DNA of 64,000 nucleotides from Pyrenochaeta sp. MPI-SDFR-AT-0127 (GCA_020747015.1 JAGTJM010000007.1:496001-560000); one strand, 5' to 3'. Numbered from the stretch's first letter, positions 10,610 through 22,568 are shown. Numbers and translations: made by a program. The notes: generated by a model from the letters alone, not told the origin.

Positions 10610-12347
10610 ATTGAAACATTATAGATGCCTGATAACAGCAGACAAACAATTCTTTTAGAAGACGACCGGTGAGCCACGTGGGGCCTGGGGACCTTGTTCA
10701 GCCGCATAGGCTAGTTTCAGCCGGGCTGACACGTCTATGGATGCGAGGAGTACGAAAGCGCAGGCAAGCGAGGCATAACGACCAGACGTGGCGACAGAAG
10801 AAAAGCGCAGAGAGGTTACAGTTGCTTGCACTGCAGCTTCCGGGTATTGCACGTGGCGAGACTTCCATCCCATGTCAGCCCTGTCTCGTTTATCTAAAGC
10901 CTTTCCTAGACGATTCTAGCTTGTGTTAGCAGTACCCCGCTAGCTCGGTTGCCGGAACCTGTAGACTTATTAAGTGTTATCGATAGGAGCTAGGACGAAC
11001 ACAGAAAGGCTTGTTCTAAGCGAGACAAGGGCGAGCGTGGGATGGAAGCTAAGTGGCGCGCAACAACCGGAAACTGGAAGTGCAAGCGAGTGTACACCTT
11101 GTCACGGAATTACGGACATCCGTCGTGCCTTCACATGCTCGAAAACGCCATCATGGTAGGACCAAAATCGCGGGTCCTGAAATCAGCTAAATGCGGCGAA
11201 GCTAGTCGACGACAAAGTATGGCTTCAGAATAATTGCGCGCAATCCAAACAAACAGGATACAGAAAGAATATCGCACTTACACCAAAGGTTATAAGAATG
11301 GATTAAAATATCGAATCAGTTACTACTATACCATGACACCGGAAAGGGGCCCCGCGTGGGTCGCGATGTGGTAAGTAGAAGCGGGCTATAGCATGCTACA
11401 CCAAGATATGTTCGTGGCGGCTGTTTCCTTAAGGGCCAGCGGTGTGTGAATATCACATGCTGTAGCTTAAAACGCTTCTACAACACTGTGTAAAACCTGG
11501 GGCGTAGGAGTGAACATGGGTAAGGGCATAAATAAATCAGCCTCAGGCGTTATCTGAATCAAATGAGGTAAAACCTGTGACTTAGCAGTGGATACAGCTA
11601 TTCTTGGAAGATCTGGATTCTGAAGAAGCGTTGCTCGCGGTAACGTCAGGGAAGTTCGTTTTTAGCCAACTGTATTGATTTCTACATGTGGCCGTAGAGC
11701 TGTACTTGTACAGTCATTGTTGACCAGGGCATGCCTTTGATGCACGGAATGCCTAGTTTCACGTACAGAACGCAATCATCCTGTAACGCCGTCACCACCA
11801 AGAGGTCTGGAGCTGGCTCTATCACATGTTGTCTTGGAGGGTCGTGCTGATCAAGAAAACGTTACGAAGAACAGGTGGGTCTGGCGCGCTAATTACGTCC
11901 CGCGCTGAACCAGGAGCGGCTGAATTACAGGAGCATTTGTTTGTGGGCTCTCGTCGTTGACCGGCGTCACTCCTCTATGCCGTAGCGACCGCACGGTCGC
12001 TAGCGAATGCGGCTGCACCTTGGGATTTGCTGACATAATCCAACGCAACACAGTGTTACCTTCAGCCTCCAGAGTAATACAACAAAGTAATGATGTTAGT
12101 TGCCGAATACGACCCTGCTTTTGCAAAAGAGCTGCCCCTCTGCAGTCCATGCGTGGTGTGGCTGGATCAGTGTGATGACAATGTACCATCGACCGCTCCG
12201 ACGTGAGCGGGAGGAGTCCGCCATCGCCTCTCTACTAGCATCGGGGACACCGTCTTGGATACGAACTCGCCTCATATAAAACTCCCCACTTTCTGGAACG
12301 ACAGACTATCAGCGACCGAATCCTTCAACTTGGCTTCAACATTGAAA
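10610..12347. other. Intergenic region without recognisable gene
   Basis: Short overlapping frames on both strands show no domain and no consistent splice pattern. The segment separates a regulator on the minus strand from the multicopper oxidase on the plus strand, so it should hold both promoters. CCTCATATAAAACT near 12270 is a plausible TATA element for the oxidase. Confidence 0.5.
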
Positions 12348-14473
12348 ATGAAGTACGCCAGCATTCTGAGCTACCTTGCTTCCGTCCTAACTATTGCAAC
12401 GGCCAAGTAAGCTGCCCTGCGATCCGTACGCACCTATGCCACTGACAATGTAATCGTAGAAATCTACATCAATCCCTGTCTCAGTACAAGACTAACGGAA
12501 ACTCGAAATGGGGCACCTTGGACTGTCCCAGGTTCCCCGACTTCCTGACTTCCAATCCTCTTCCGCATGGCTTCCCATGGGGTAAATTCAACGGTCATGA
12601 TTACGAAACGTCCAAACGAGTTCCTCACACGAGAGTGACTCGACACTACAATTTCACCGTGGCGCGGAAGTGTCTTTCTCCGGATGGATACAACAAGAGT
12701 AGCATTGTAAGGGTATCTCCAGAGATCCCACAGCCTACTGATAGCGAATGAGGGTCGACTGCGATGCGCAGTGTGAAGTCCTCGCATCACGTGACCCCAG
12801 CAAGGTTTCGGCTGCGCCTCGCTTGCGAGCGCTCGACGATATAAGGGCGTGAGAAGGGGGGTCGAGGGGCATGAATCAATCTACATTCTATCTCATACCT
12901 ATTATACTCTGCCGTGCTCGCTTCCATATAGTTCATCCTAACAAGCATTGTTGTCAATGGGCAGTTTCCGGGACCCGCGACCGAAGCAAATTGGGGCGAC
13001 TGGATTGAAATCCGCGTAAACAATCATATTGTCGGTCCCGCCGAGGGGACAGGCCCTCACTGGCATGGCATCACTCAAAAGGAGACGCCTTAGTATGACG
13101 GTGTTCCCGGAATCTCACAGTGTCCTATCGCGCCAGGTTCATCGTTCACGTACCGGTTTCGAGCCGATGTCTATGGCACGTCTTGGTGGCATTCCCAATT
13201 CTCCGCTCAGTACACTGCTGGTGTATTCGGTCCTATAATTATATACGGCCCGAAGCATACACCCTACGACGTTGACGTTGGGCCCCTTCTTCTGGACGAT
13301 TATTACCATCGCGAGTATTTTGACGTCCTCGAAGATGCTGCTGCCCCTACGGAAGACTTCAATACCTATGTACCGTGGAGCGACAACAGCCTCATCAACG
13401 GAAAGAACAACTACAACTGCTCAATGGCAAACGACACAGTCGTCGCATGCATACCGGATGCAGGAATTACTCAATTTCGCTTCACGCCGGGCAAGACGCA
13501 CCGTCTCCGGTTGGTGAATGTTGGTGCTGCCGCACTTCTACATTTCAGCATCGATAAACACAAGATGAAGGTCATTGCACATGATTTTGAGCCTGTGGTC
13601 CCTTACGAGACCGACTTCATCACGCTCGGCGCTGCACAGAGAACAGACGTCCTCGTCAAGGCAGACCAAGACCCGAAGGAGACTTATTGGATCCGATCTA
13701 CTATATCACGAAATTGCTCGGTTACGCACAACCCTCAAGCTTTGGCCGTACTATTTTATGAGGGTAACAGCAATATCCAAGAGCCGCAGAGCACCATCAA
13801 TCCTGCGGCGGCCGCAGCCGACGAGAAGAGCTTCCTATGTAAGAACGACGATCTCAACAAGACGTTCCCGTTCTTCCCCAAGCCCACCACCGATCCCACT
13901 ACCACAGAAACCATCAAAGTCGATCTCTTAACTAACGCAACCGGTCACCACGTCTAGATCATGAACAACCGCACTCAGCGCACAAACTACAACCAACCCA
14001 TGCTACTCCAGGCTCAGAATGGTAACACCAGCTTCCCAGCCTAGTGGAACGTGTACAACTTTGGCACGAACAAAACGATTCGCATTGTTCTCAACACTAT
14101 CTATCAGTCTGCGCACCCTATGCATCTCCACGGCCACTCTTTCCAAGTCCTAGTTGAAGGGCCCGGAGCTTGGGACGGCCACACAATCATCAATCCTTAT
14201 AACCCAACCCGTCGCGACACTCACATGCAACGACGCTACGGTCATCTTGTCATTCAATTCGAGGCTGACAACCCCGGCACGTGGAGCTATCATTGCCATA
14301 TCGCGTTGCATGCGAGCATGGGGTACAACATCGCCATTCTTGAGAGAGGGGAAGAACTGAAGGGAAACCGAGGTGCGGGGAGACGGATCCCGGGGATCAT
14401 GCAGAAAGCTTGTCTTGATTGGGAGAAGTGGACAAGGAACAACACGGTGAACCAGATTGATGCCGGGATATAG
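12348..14473 (+). pseudogene. Laccase-like multicopper oxidase with three nonsense codons
   Basis: Exons 12348-12406, 12460-12706 and 12932-14473 give 616 codons, the usual laccase length. A signal peptide (MKYASILSYLASVLTIATA) is followed by VTRHYNFTVA, VNGQFPGP, then copper motifs PHWHGI (L1), WWHSQFSAQY (L2), HPMHLHGHSF (L3) and YHCHIALHASMG (L4). In-frame TAG codons lie at 13091, 13955 and 14042, each explicable by CAG or TGG to TAG. In L2 the second His of the usual HSH pair is Gln (13196-13198), which would remove a type 3 copper ligand. Intron 2 is long (225 bp) for a fungus. The family secretes phenol or pigment oxidases; this copy cannot make a working enzyme. Synteny with the isocyanide-synthase gene is noted in the findings. 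Confidence 0.9.
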
Positions 14474-15242
14474 AGTTTCATTTTTTTGTGCTGCTATACA
14501 TGCTCGAACATTGTCTTGTTAGATAGTTCAACTCTTGTCTATAGATAATATTGCATCTCCTCGGTGTATCTTTTCCATCGCTATTTGTTTGCCGCCCTAT
14601 CCAACACAGCCTAGGCCTACCCCAGTAGAGAAGCTGGGCGAACCAGAGGGCGGGGGATGGAGCTTTCAGTGACACCGAAACATCTGTCTCGTGTCAGCTC
14701 CTGCATGTCCTTCCCGGGCTTGCTCGCCTGATCATCGGTCGCACATGCGAAGATGGAATTTACCTATACAGTGATTCAAATTGCCATACCGCCACCGAGC
14801 TATCACGTATTGGCAGTATCTTCTAGAAGAGGTGTTCTACACACGAAGTTAATTGATTCACGAGTTTTCGGTCGGAGCCATTCCAAAATGTGCCAAATGG
14901 TCCAAATCCCGTCTCTGGAGTTGTCGCAATTTTGAGGACCGTATTTACGGTGGCTTCTAGAGTAGTGGCGAATTCCGGGACCGCATTCATCGTGTTTGAA
15001 ATTTAAAGTTGTCGTAACTTTGGGAACCGTATTCGCAGTGTTGGCCTTAAAAGGTCGAACGCTTGGGTACTGAGCATAAAGTTCAATGTGATGAGTCAAT
15101 GTAGTGGACTAAATTCCGCCGGATCTTGTAAGCGATGAGATTTTAGACCAGTCTATTTTAACTATGAAGAAATTGCACGCAAGAACTCGGAGTATTTACA
15201 GGAAAGAACGAGAAAAGAAAGTCCAGGAGAATAGCGTTGGGT
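14474..15242. other. Intergenic region between oxidase and isocyanide synthase
   Basis: No gene is supported. Two short segments (near 14918-14960 and 15008-15040) share a loose motif, TTGTCGCAAttttGaGgACCGTATTtacggTG versus TTGTCGTAActttGgGaACCGTATTcgcagTG, i.e. a degenerate repeat about 85 bases apart. Both convergent genes end at its edges. Confidence 0.5.
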
Positions 15243-16672
15243 TCAAGCTGCGGTCGCTGCTGCTGCCGCTGCTACTGCCGTCTCTGCCACGGCGTCGCCG
15301 TTTGCGAAGCCCTCAATCACTACAGGTCCTGCCGAATGAACCGAGATCAGTGCTTTTAGCTTCTCGATCTGCTCTGTGGTCAAGCTCTTTGTCCCGGGCT
15401 CAACGGTGCGCCTCGGTCGCACCGCAAGCGTATTGGGGTAATGCGGAGCAAAAACAACATCCGTATCAGCCCAATCCCATAATTCGGACTTTTCGCGGAA
15501 ATAGTAAGGCGTGTTCTCTTCGTCAGCGCGCAAAATCAGCGAATGTGTCTCCCGCACATCCTTACTGTGAACAGTGCTGTAAGACCCATCAAGTGCCAGC
15601 GCAACGCTGCTGTGCCATGGTGCGCGCGGGAACTCTCCGCTACCGGTTACGATGAGCGGCACGGAGAGTTTGACAGCTCCAGTCGACGGGTGAATCGAAA
15701 GCCTGACGTAGTCCGGGCACTTGGATTGAAGAAGCTTGGTGAACGACTGCAGAGTGTAAGCATTTTGTCCGGCGTGGGATCGACTTCGTCTCAGAGATCA
15801 TACCTCTGCCCTAATCATCATGTTGATGGCGACCTTTTTGACGCACTTGCGGAATTTCTGTCCACTCGTCGCAGTCTTTGCCACTTCGCTGTACTTCAGG
15901 TCCGACTCGAGAAAGCGAATGAAGACCAGTCCGTCTGTAGCGATGTGGACCTCGCCACCCAAAGGGTACACGGCGCGAATACTCTCGCACATCTAATTGA
16001 GGCGGGCAAGTGCCAGTTCCTCACCGAGGTCCGGCAAGATGCTAGTGACCTTGTCAGTCTTATTGATCTGGATCCTTTTAGAATAATTCGCCTTTCCTAC
16101 TCGGACATTGGAGAACTCACGCTCTTCCATGGAAAAGCCGGGAGGATCATCTTGATCGCTTGTCCTTGCTCGAGTTGCTTTAAAACCTTGTCCATAAATA
16201 AGGGCTTTCCAATCCATTCGGGTTGCGTTTCACCTTCTCCTTGGGAATGCAGGTGTTTGCCAAACCGCTGAATGATATCCAGAATATCACTAGCCAGTTG
16301 CTCGAGCCGTTGTACCGTTGGCGGCCGTTCCTCTTCTGAAGTAGCAACTCCTCCAACATTGCCAGTACGTGGCATATGCCCCTTTATATTTCACAGCGGA
16401 GTCTTACCCGAGTCAATGAATTGCATTTTCTCTTCCTCAAGACCCCCAGCGGCATCTTCGCTCTTCACGGGATCTTCCCGAACCTTTTCAAAGGACTCAA
16501 GAGACGACTGAAGCTCAGTTGTTTGGCCGGCCCATTCGGAGAGTGGCTTCTTGACATCTGACTTGATGGGAACAGACGAGGAGATTGCGTCACTCAGAGC
16601 CGTCAATATCAATTTCTGGATTTGAGAGAGGCTCTGGAGCTGCCGCTCGATGGCGATGATGCGTGCTTCCAT
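15243..16672 (-). pseudogene. Isocyanide synthase-like (Dit1/PvcA) gene, truncated and stopped
   Basis: Exons 16672-16408, 16335-16121, 16067-15804 and 15746-15243 join in phase. After a helical N-terminus of about 100 aa come Dit1/PvcA hallmarks: KMILPAFPWKS, ILPDLGEELALARLN, a TDGLVF strand, then FLESDLKYSE, YVRLSIHPSTG, PWHSSVALALDGSYSTVHSK and PYYFREKSELWDW. A TAG at 15993-15995 stands where the family has Gln before MCESI. The TDGLVF motif is joined directly to FLESDL, where relatives have roughly 60-70 intervening residues, suggesting an internal deletion. The C-terminus runs into GPVVIEGFAN, typical of the start of a fused TauD-like dioxygenase, then ends in an alanine run and TGA. The family converts an amino acid to an isonitrile. 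Here catalysis is very unlikely. Confidence 0.82.
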
Positions 16673-17468
16673 TGCTGAAATCTGTTCGGAAATATGGAAA
16701 CGTAACGAAACAAGAGTTGTTCTCACGGAAGTGAATATGCAGGGCTTCGAAAAGAGACTGAACGTTCGTGGTAGATCGCGGTGTGGAAGAGGGCTGTTTG
16801 TTTCTATTACCGACCCTCCTACGCCTTTAAATCTTATATAATTTGGTGACTCAGGCGTACTCGGCATGCACAAAATTCTTTTGCTCATCGTGAGCCATGC
16901 TCTTCCGAAAGAGGGGGTGTAGGGAGGAAGGCGGTGACAACGACCCCGTGTGCATCGTGATCAGGCTGTGACATTATTTCAGCCAGAATCGGCCAGTCAG
17001 AATAATTACATCCGGTTCGCTTTGGCCGTATACTACCATAGACTCAGCATCAGACGTTACTTGTTGTTGTGCTGAACGGGCCTCAGCCCTTGAGGATCCA
17101 GGCCCTGCTTCGCGACAGTGAACTGGATGAATGTGGTGGCACTCCATCAGTAGGCTTGTTGGCCCAGGGACCTACTTCGCGACAGTTCAGGTAATGGATG
17201 GAGTGGCGCTCCGTCGGTGGGCCCGTGGCCCCGCATTCAGTACTCCATGAAGTATAAACATGGGAGGGTAGCACTAACTTGTATAGGAAAGAGTTTAGCT
17301 GGACATAAGCATTGTCGAAGGCTTCTTGTCTCCAAACATGCTAAGGATATTCTATTGCGACCTAGACAGGTAAACAACCACAATGCGTCCAATCACAGCG
17401 CCGGCGTTGTTGTTCAATAGACCTTTCGAGGACTACAGAAAGTGTATACCCAATAGAGCAATGGCGCC
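16673..17468. other. Intergenic region upstream of the isocyanide synthase
   Basis: The minus-strand frame upstream of ATG 16672 stays open to 16888, so an alternative longer start is possible. A TTTAAATCTTATATAA sequence near 16826-16841 could be the promoter core. An imperfect tandem duplication is visible at 17090-17220 (GCGACAGTgaactGGatGaatG / GCGACAGTtcaggtaatGGatGgaGtG). No other gene is seen. Confidence 0.45.
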
Positions 17469-17950
17469 CTAGAGAAATTTTGTGCGGGCTAAATGGTTCG
17501 CGAGGTCACACAAGGTGTCAGCGTTCAGGAAGTCTTGTATTACATGATTGAGTTTTTGAACTTCTCCAATTTCTTCAGTCTCTGTGATAGTTGCTGCGTG
17601 ATCGTACTCAGTCAGCCAGCTGTCCCAATGTATTGGTTGTGTCATTGGCTTTAAGGCTGCAATGTATCGATCCCGAGCGCGCAGTTGTTCTTCTTCATCG
17701 TCGATGCCGACAGCGCTCTTCAGACTAGCTACCCATTCTCAGATTGAGAGCTTTGGTCTGCAGCATGTCTTCTTTAGGTGGACAGAGACTGTTGCTCGGA
17801 TGTAGACCGACAGCTTATCTAACCTTGCATCTTCATCTTTATAGTTTGTTGCTGCGACTTTGTACGATTCGAGTCGCGTCTCATAGTAATCAACATCGGT
17901 TTTAAAGGCGGTTTGTCCGCCATTCGTTAAATCAGATGGGTTCGCTGGAG
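17469..17950 (-). pseudogene. Copia-type gag remnant
   Basis: One minus-strand frame reads TDVDYYETRLESYKVAATNY, then HWDSWLTEYDHAATITETEE and ends NHLARTKFL before a stop at 17469. The Trp-rich spacing and the acidic C-terminus fit Ty1/Copia Gag. An internal TGA at 17739-17741 (CGA to TGA type) interrupts it. It lies downstream of the Copia pol relic in the same orientation, so it belongs to a different copy or a rearranged one. Confidence 0.6.
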
Positions 17951-17962
17951 GTCGGCAGTGCT

Positions 17963-18003
17963 GTAAACGATATTTCTTAACGATATGAGGGCTATATCGT
18001 TTA
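17963..18003. repeat. Small inverted repeat with ATCGTTA-rich tail
   Basis: TAAACGATAT (17963-17972) and ATATCGTTTA (17994-18003) are perfect inverse copies. The following 50 bases repeat ATCGTTA-like units. It may be the terminus of a decayed element. Confidence 0.5.
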
Positions 18004-18108
18004 GTTAGTATCGTTAAGCTCGAATATCGCTTACATCGTTATCGTTAAGGATTGCTTAGTAATCACACGCTATTCCCGAACAGGCAATTTGTAAACGTTT
18101 TTCATTGT

Positions 18109-18826
18109 TTAGTCTACCTCTAGAACCTTATCGCCGCCGGCGTCTTTAAATAGGATCTGCTGGGGAAACGTAATTTTAGCTCGAATCCAGCTCTTGAGGC
18201 ACTCTGTGAGCTGTATCGTCGCCGATCTAAGGTAAAACCGTGTCTATGTGACCGTCCGACGACCCCTAGAGAAGATACGCTCTGGCTTAGCGCTCATAGC
18301 TGGAAATAAGAGTATATTGATTGCTATATGGTGAAGGCGTGGATAATTCTTCTTCTAAGCTGGATCTAGCCACTAGTCTAATGCCGTCGTGCCTGAGGGC
18401 AGCGTCGTCTGAGCCTGATTAATAAATAATTTGAACTCGTCGGTGACAGGAGCGGCTAGCTTCATCTGGCCAGCAGCTAAGTTAAAGGCAGATGGCTTAG
18501 CTGACTTAGTGGTGCTATAAGTAGTTGGTTAATTATTAATCTGACGATTTGCGTACTCCTACTCCTAGAGCTTTCTGGCTGCCTTTAACGCTGGGTCTCT
18601 CCAGCTCTTTCGCCAATTATCCTTAATATATTGTAGCCGGAATGAGGGATAGAGGAGAAGGGAGGCCGCGTAGACAGAGCTATTAGAAGTTATAGCGTAA
18701 TATTTGTCGAACAAATACTAAATAGCCATAAGAGCTGTTAGATAACGTCCTTTGTTAAGTGACTTAGCACGGTCCTGCGCATAAATCGTTAGATCTAGTT
18801 AAAATAGCTCGTTTGGCGTACCATTT
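18109..18826 (-). pseudogene. hAT transposase C-terminal remnant
   Basis: A single minus-strand frame starting around NGTPNELF contains YKIKDNWRKSW-like sequence, WLDPA, NYPRLHHIAINILLFPAMSA and PERIFS, the hAT dimerisation domain order. Several stops sit where Gln or Trp is expected (for example before WLDPA and before KKNYP), consistent with CAG or TGG to TAG. The stop is at 18109. It is sandwiched between Copia fragments and is a second hAT lineage, distinct from the 57-60 kb element. Confidence 0.7.
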
Positions 18827-18844
18827 CGTTATTAAACACCTTTA

Positions 18845-19159
18845 TTATAATATCCATAGTATAAGCGACTTGATCAATCGTCGCCTTATCGCCCTGGGTA
18901 AGCTCAGTCGCGCGGTTGAAGGAGCTAAGGAAGTTGTACGTGTTGTTAAGCACTTGTGTCGCACTGGACGTGCTAAAACGATGAAAGTTGAGATAATGAT
19001 GATAAGCAGCAGCGTTGTATTGATTGATGTTGTGTCTGAAGTGTGGGGTACTCCGACCCGCAGATTTACATGCAGCATCACAGCTGGATTACTAATACAG
19101 GTGCTTCCTGGGGCTCGCAGAGCATGCCCAGCCTGCGACACACCCCCCCCCCCCAGATT
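18845..19159 (-). repeat. Candidate 3' LTR / polypurine-tract region of the Copia relic
   Basis: Read on the minus strand, the pol stop is followed by an uninterrupted G run, a good polypurine tract, then TGTCGCAGGCTGGGC, a plausible LTR start. I cannot find its partner at the 5' side, so the LTR call is only positional. Confidence 0.4.
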
Positions 19160-21138
19160 TCACTCGGTATCAGATGAGATCTGGATATCGTCTTGGTCAA
19201 TATCCTCTCTTAAAGCATATTCTGGATCAATCCGCGATGAGATATCAACCAGGCCCAATTGCTTTACGAAATGAGAGTGCTTTTCTGCTGAGAGGGGCTT
19301 GGTGAAGCCATCTGCAGGCATGTCTGTTGTTGGAACCCATTGAACTGCAATTTTGCCGTCTCTATGAATCTGTCTTAGCCAGAAGTTATGGATGTCGACG
19401 TGTTTCAACTTTGATGTGAGTTGTGGTCTCTCTTTCTGGATCAGTCCCACTGTTTGTTGATTATCGCAGAGGATGCGAGGTTGGTGTTCGGGGTCAAACT
19501 GTATCTGTTTAAATAGTCGGTATAGAGCTACCGTCTCCCTCGCTGTGTGAGATAGCGATAAGAACTCCGCTTCAGTTGTAGACGTGGCTACAGCCTTCTG
19601 CTTAGAAGACTGCCACATAATAGGCCCGGCAAATAACCTCATGAGGTAGCCCTGCGTGGATTTTCGAGTCTCTTGATCATCCGCGAACGATGCGTCGCTT
19701 GACAACTGTAGCACTTCATCATCGCCTGTCTCTACTTCTGTGGAGTGGTTCACAGAGCCCGAGAACTCGATGGCATAGTACTTTGTAGCCTGGAGATATG
19801 AGAGTACTCGATTTGCACACCGCAAATGCTCTGGTGAAGGGTTCGTAGCGAACTGACTCAACTGGCTGGCTGCAAAGGAGATATCCGGTCTTGATACTAC
19901 TGCTGCATACAGTATTGAGCCTACCTTTTCCTGAATCTCTGTGATCTGTTGGATCGTAGCCTGGCCCTCGAAAGGTTGAGGACGATATGACGAGATGAGA
20001 GGCGTAGTAGCTATTCTCAATGACTGATCTGTTCCAAATTTAGTACAGATTTTGTCGATGTATCCATCTTGACAAATCCAAAGCTTTTTAGCTCTGGTAT
20101 CTCTCAGAATCCTGATATTGAGGAAGGAGATTGCTTCGCTCAAATCCTTGATCCCGTACTTTTTGTTTACTGCTGTCTTGAATTGGTTAATCTGGTGAAT
20201 GCATTCTTGTCGTGCAATGACAAGAAGATCATCCACATAGAGAAACAAGATGAGTCCTGTTTCGTTGTTGATAAGTATGCATGGCTCATCTGGGCAATGA
20301 TTGAATCCCAGACCCTTGAGTAATGATACAAGTTCATCGAACCATAGCTTTGGTGATTTACGCAGCCCGTACAGCGCTTTGAGCAGTTTCCAAACCTTTC
20401 CTGGCGTTCCATACCCTGGTGGACAGGTAGTATAGATCTCGTCGTCCATATCTGCGTTGACGAAGGCGTTCTTGAAGTCAATTTGATGACAGAGAAGCCC
20501 AAACGCACAGACGAGTGCCATAAGGATGCGGAAACTACGATATGCGCCGGTAGCTACATAGATGTCATCAGTGATGTTGTGTTGGAGATCGCCTCTCACA
20601 CATATTCGTGCTTTATGACGAACAAGGTATCTGGCATCATTGAGTTTGTAAGTGAAAACCCATTTGAGTGGCAGCACTTGTTTGTGCTCTGGGTAATCGA
20701 CTAGTTCAAAGGTTTTCTTCTCTTCGAGTGACTTGATCTCAGCGTCTGCAGCACGTCTGAACCCCTCTTTCTCTGGATGCCGCTTTAGCTGATGCCAAAA
20801 GTCTGGCGGTGGCATCAAGTCCCTTCGGTGAGTATGGATTGACCGTGCCGATGCGAAGGCGTGGGCTATTTGTTGTCCCAGCTTGGCACGTTCAAGTCGT
20901 AAGGCATGGGCTTGTCGACGTGCCTGCTTCTGCACCTGGCGTGCAGTGAGGTGTGACTGAACCGAGTTTACTGTATGGTGGCCTGCCCCTGTTCTTGGAA
21001 AGGCTTGTGTTGTTGTGCTTGATTGACGCGATTCGAGTGACATTGGAGTTGGGTATAGCTGTGGTTGTAGCCTATCCGCGTGACTTTGTGTCCCGATGGA
21101 AATTGTTGGTGTGGATAGAGTTTGTGTTAGAGTATTGG
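19160..21138 (-). pseudogene. Copia pol fragment (reverse transcriptase + RNase H)
   Basis: A long open frame (19160-21043, 627 aa) encodes the Ty1/Copia RT: LKWVFTYKLN, HQIDFKNAFVNADMDDEIY, ALYGLRKSPKLWF, and catalytic LFLYVDDLLV. Then comes a complete RNase H region, with LSSDASFADD, TSTTEAEFLSLSH and KHVDIHNFWLR. The frame extends upstream with a Thr/Pro-rich linker to about 21138. Gag, protease and integrase are missing. It is notable that this fragment has no stop codon while all surrounding repeats are heavily mutated, which suggests a recent arrival followed by truncation. Confidence 0.85.
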
Positions 21139-21304
21139 TGTCAGAATTTAATGAATGTTTTGGTCAGAAAAATTGGATCCCGGATTCATTGTGTTCTGTC
21201 TGCTCCTTTCTTCTATAGCTCCTCTGCTTCCGGAGGTTCCGTAGATCGCACTAGTTATCGGTCCTACTATTTATCGCTCTTTCCTTGTATTTGACAATCT
21301 GACA
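21139..21304 (+). repeat. L1-family LTR fragment at the broken end of Copia pol
   Basis: Similarity to the 8255 and 44958 copies is clear from about 21190 (TCCTTTCTTCTATAGCTCC) to TCTGACA at 21304. The TGTCAGA at 21139 may be the other end of a shortened copy, giving 166 bp, but bases 21139-21189 do not align well. Flanks show no 5-bp duplication. Confidence 0.6.
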
Positions 21305-21769
21305 CCTATAGTCTATACCTATAGAAAAGCTCTATAAGCGCCACTACGGCGCTAACACGAGATAAGGCCTAAGACACGTGACCGCTCACTATACTAAGAA
21401 CGAGCGCTTACTATATTCATAGCGAGCGCGACGAGTATATTATATATATAGAACCGCACTAATAGCCCTTATAGCCTAGTGTATTTAACTTAATATTCTT
21501 ACGAATAGTAAAAGTAATAGAATAGTTCTCTATTCTTAATACCCTTTATAGAAGTATACTCTTACTATCTTAGTATTATCCCTATACTACTCTACCTTTA
21601 CTCTATCCCTAAGAACTAATTATTTACCCTTTACTATACCCTTAGTAGAGGTCTTTATACTTTAAACATCCTTAAGATAAGTGATACGTCTATAAGTAGC
21701 GCTGCTCCTAGTAATAATAACGTCGCCCCTACTAAGAATAATAATATAGTAGCTAAGCTAGACTACTAC

Positions 21770-22067
21770 TGTAACGAACGTCACATAGAAATAGAGACGC
21801 ACACGCGTTCCTATAAGAGGGGAGGTTTATTTAGGTGATATCGGACCTGCCTCCGATACTGTCCCGATTAGGCCCCGTTACCCCTATTCCTCCATACATA
21901 AGTATAGCTCTTTAGTAGTAGATAGTAGGATAAGTTCTTCTTATCCTTTCGTACCAGACCTATAGGAACAGAGGTGTTCTTAGTTATCCACCGCAGCACG
22001 CACTCCCATATGCCTTTGAGCTGCACTCGGATCCGTTTCGGAACCCTTTATCACCTGTGTCGTTACA
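21770..22067 (+). repeat. Solo LTR, family L2 (298 bp), with 5-bp target duplication
   Basis: It runs TGTAACGAACG..GTCGTTACA and is flanked by ACTAC on both sides (21765-21769, 22068-22072). It interrupts the Gypsy gag frame. The inverse copy of identical length is at 26962-27259. Confidence 0.9.
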
Positions 22068-22568
22068 ACTACTACAGCGATAGAAAGAAGCTTAAAGACT
22101 AGTTACTCTAGTTCGACCTATTCTTTAAGTTTAATAAAGTAAGTATTAAGGATAAGAATTAAGTAGTCCTAATAGCTAGCTATATAAGGGGAGAGGTAGT
22201 AAATTAGATTAGGCCCTACCTAATTAAGTATATAAGTAAGAAGGATATTACCCTAAAGATTATAAAACTCTTTAAAGATATTAATAAGTTTAAGGATAAA
22301 GCCTAATAAGCTTTTAGACTACCTAATAAAACTCTAATTACTAAATAAATTATATAGTATATATAGTAAAAAACTTCTACTATAGATTATACTAATAGAT
22401 TTCTAGGATTTACTACGTAAACTAGCTAAAATAATAATACTCTTTAAACTATATATAAATAGGGACTAAAAGTAGAGGTATAAGTAGAACTTATAAGGAT
22501 AGGCATAAAAATTAAGAGCTTAGAGGACCTTATAGTAGAATCTATATACTTAGATAGAGAGTTATATA

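Noticed and set aside
15164..16271. Plus-strand frames over the isocyanide synthase
   Set aside because: They are antisense to exons that join in phase and carry family motifs.
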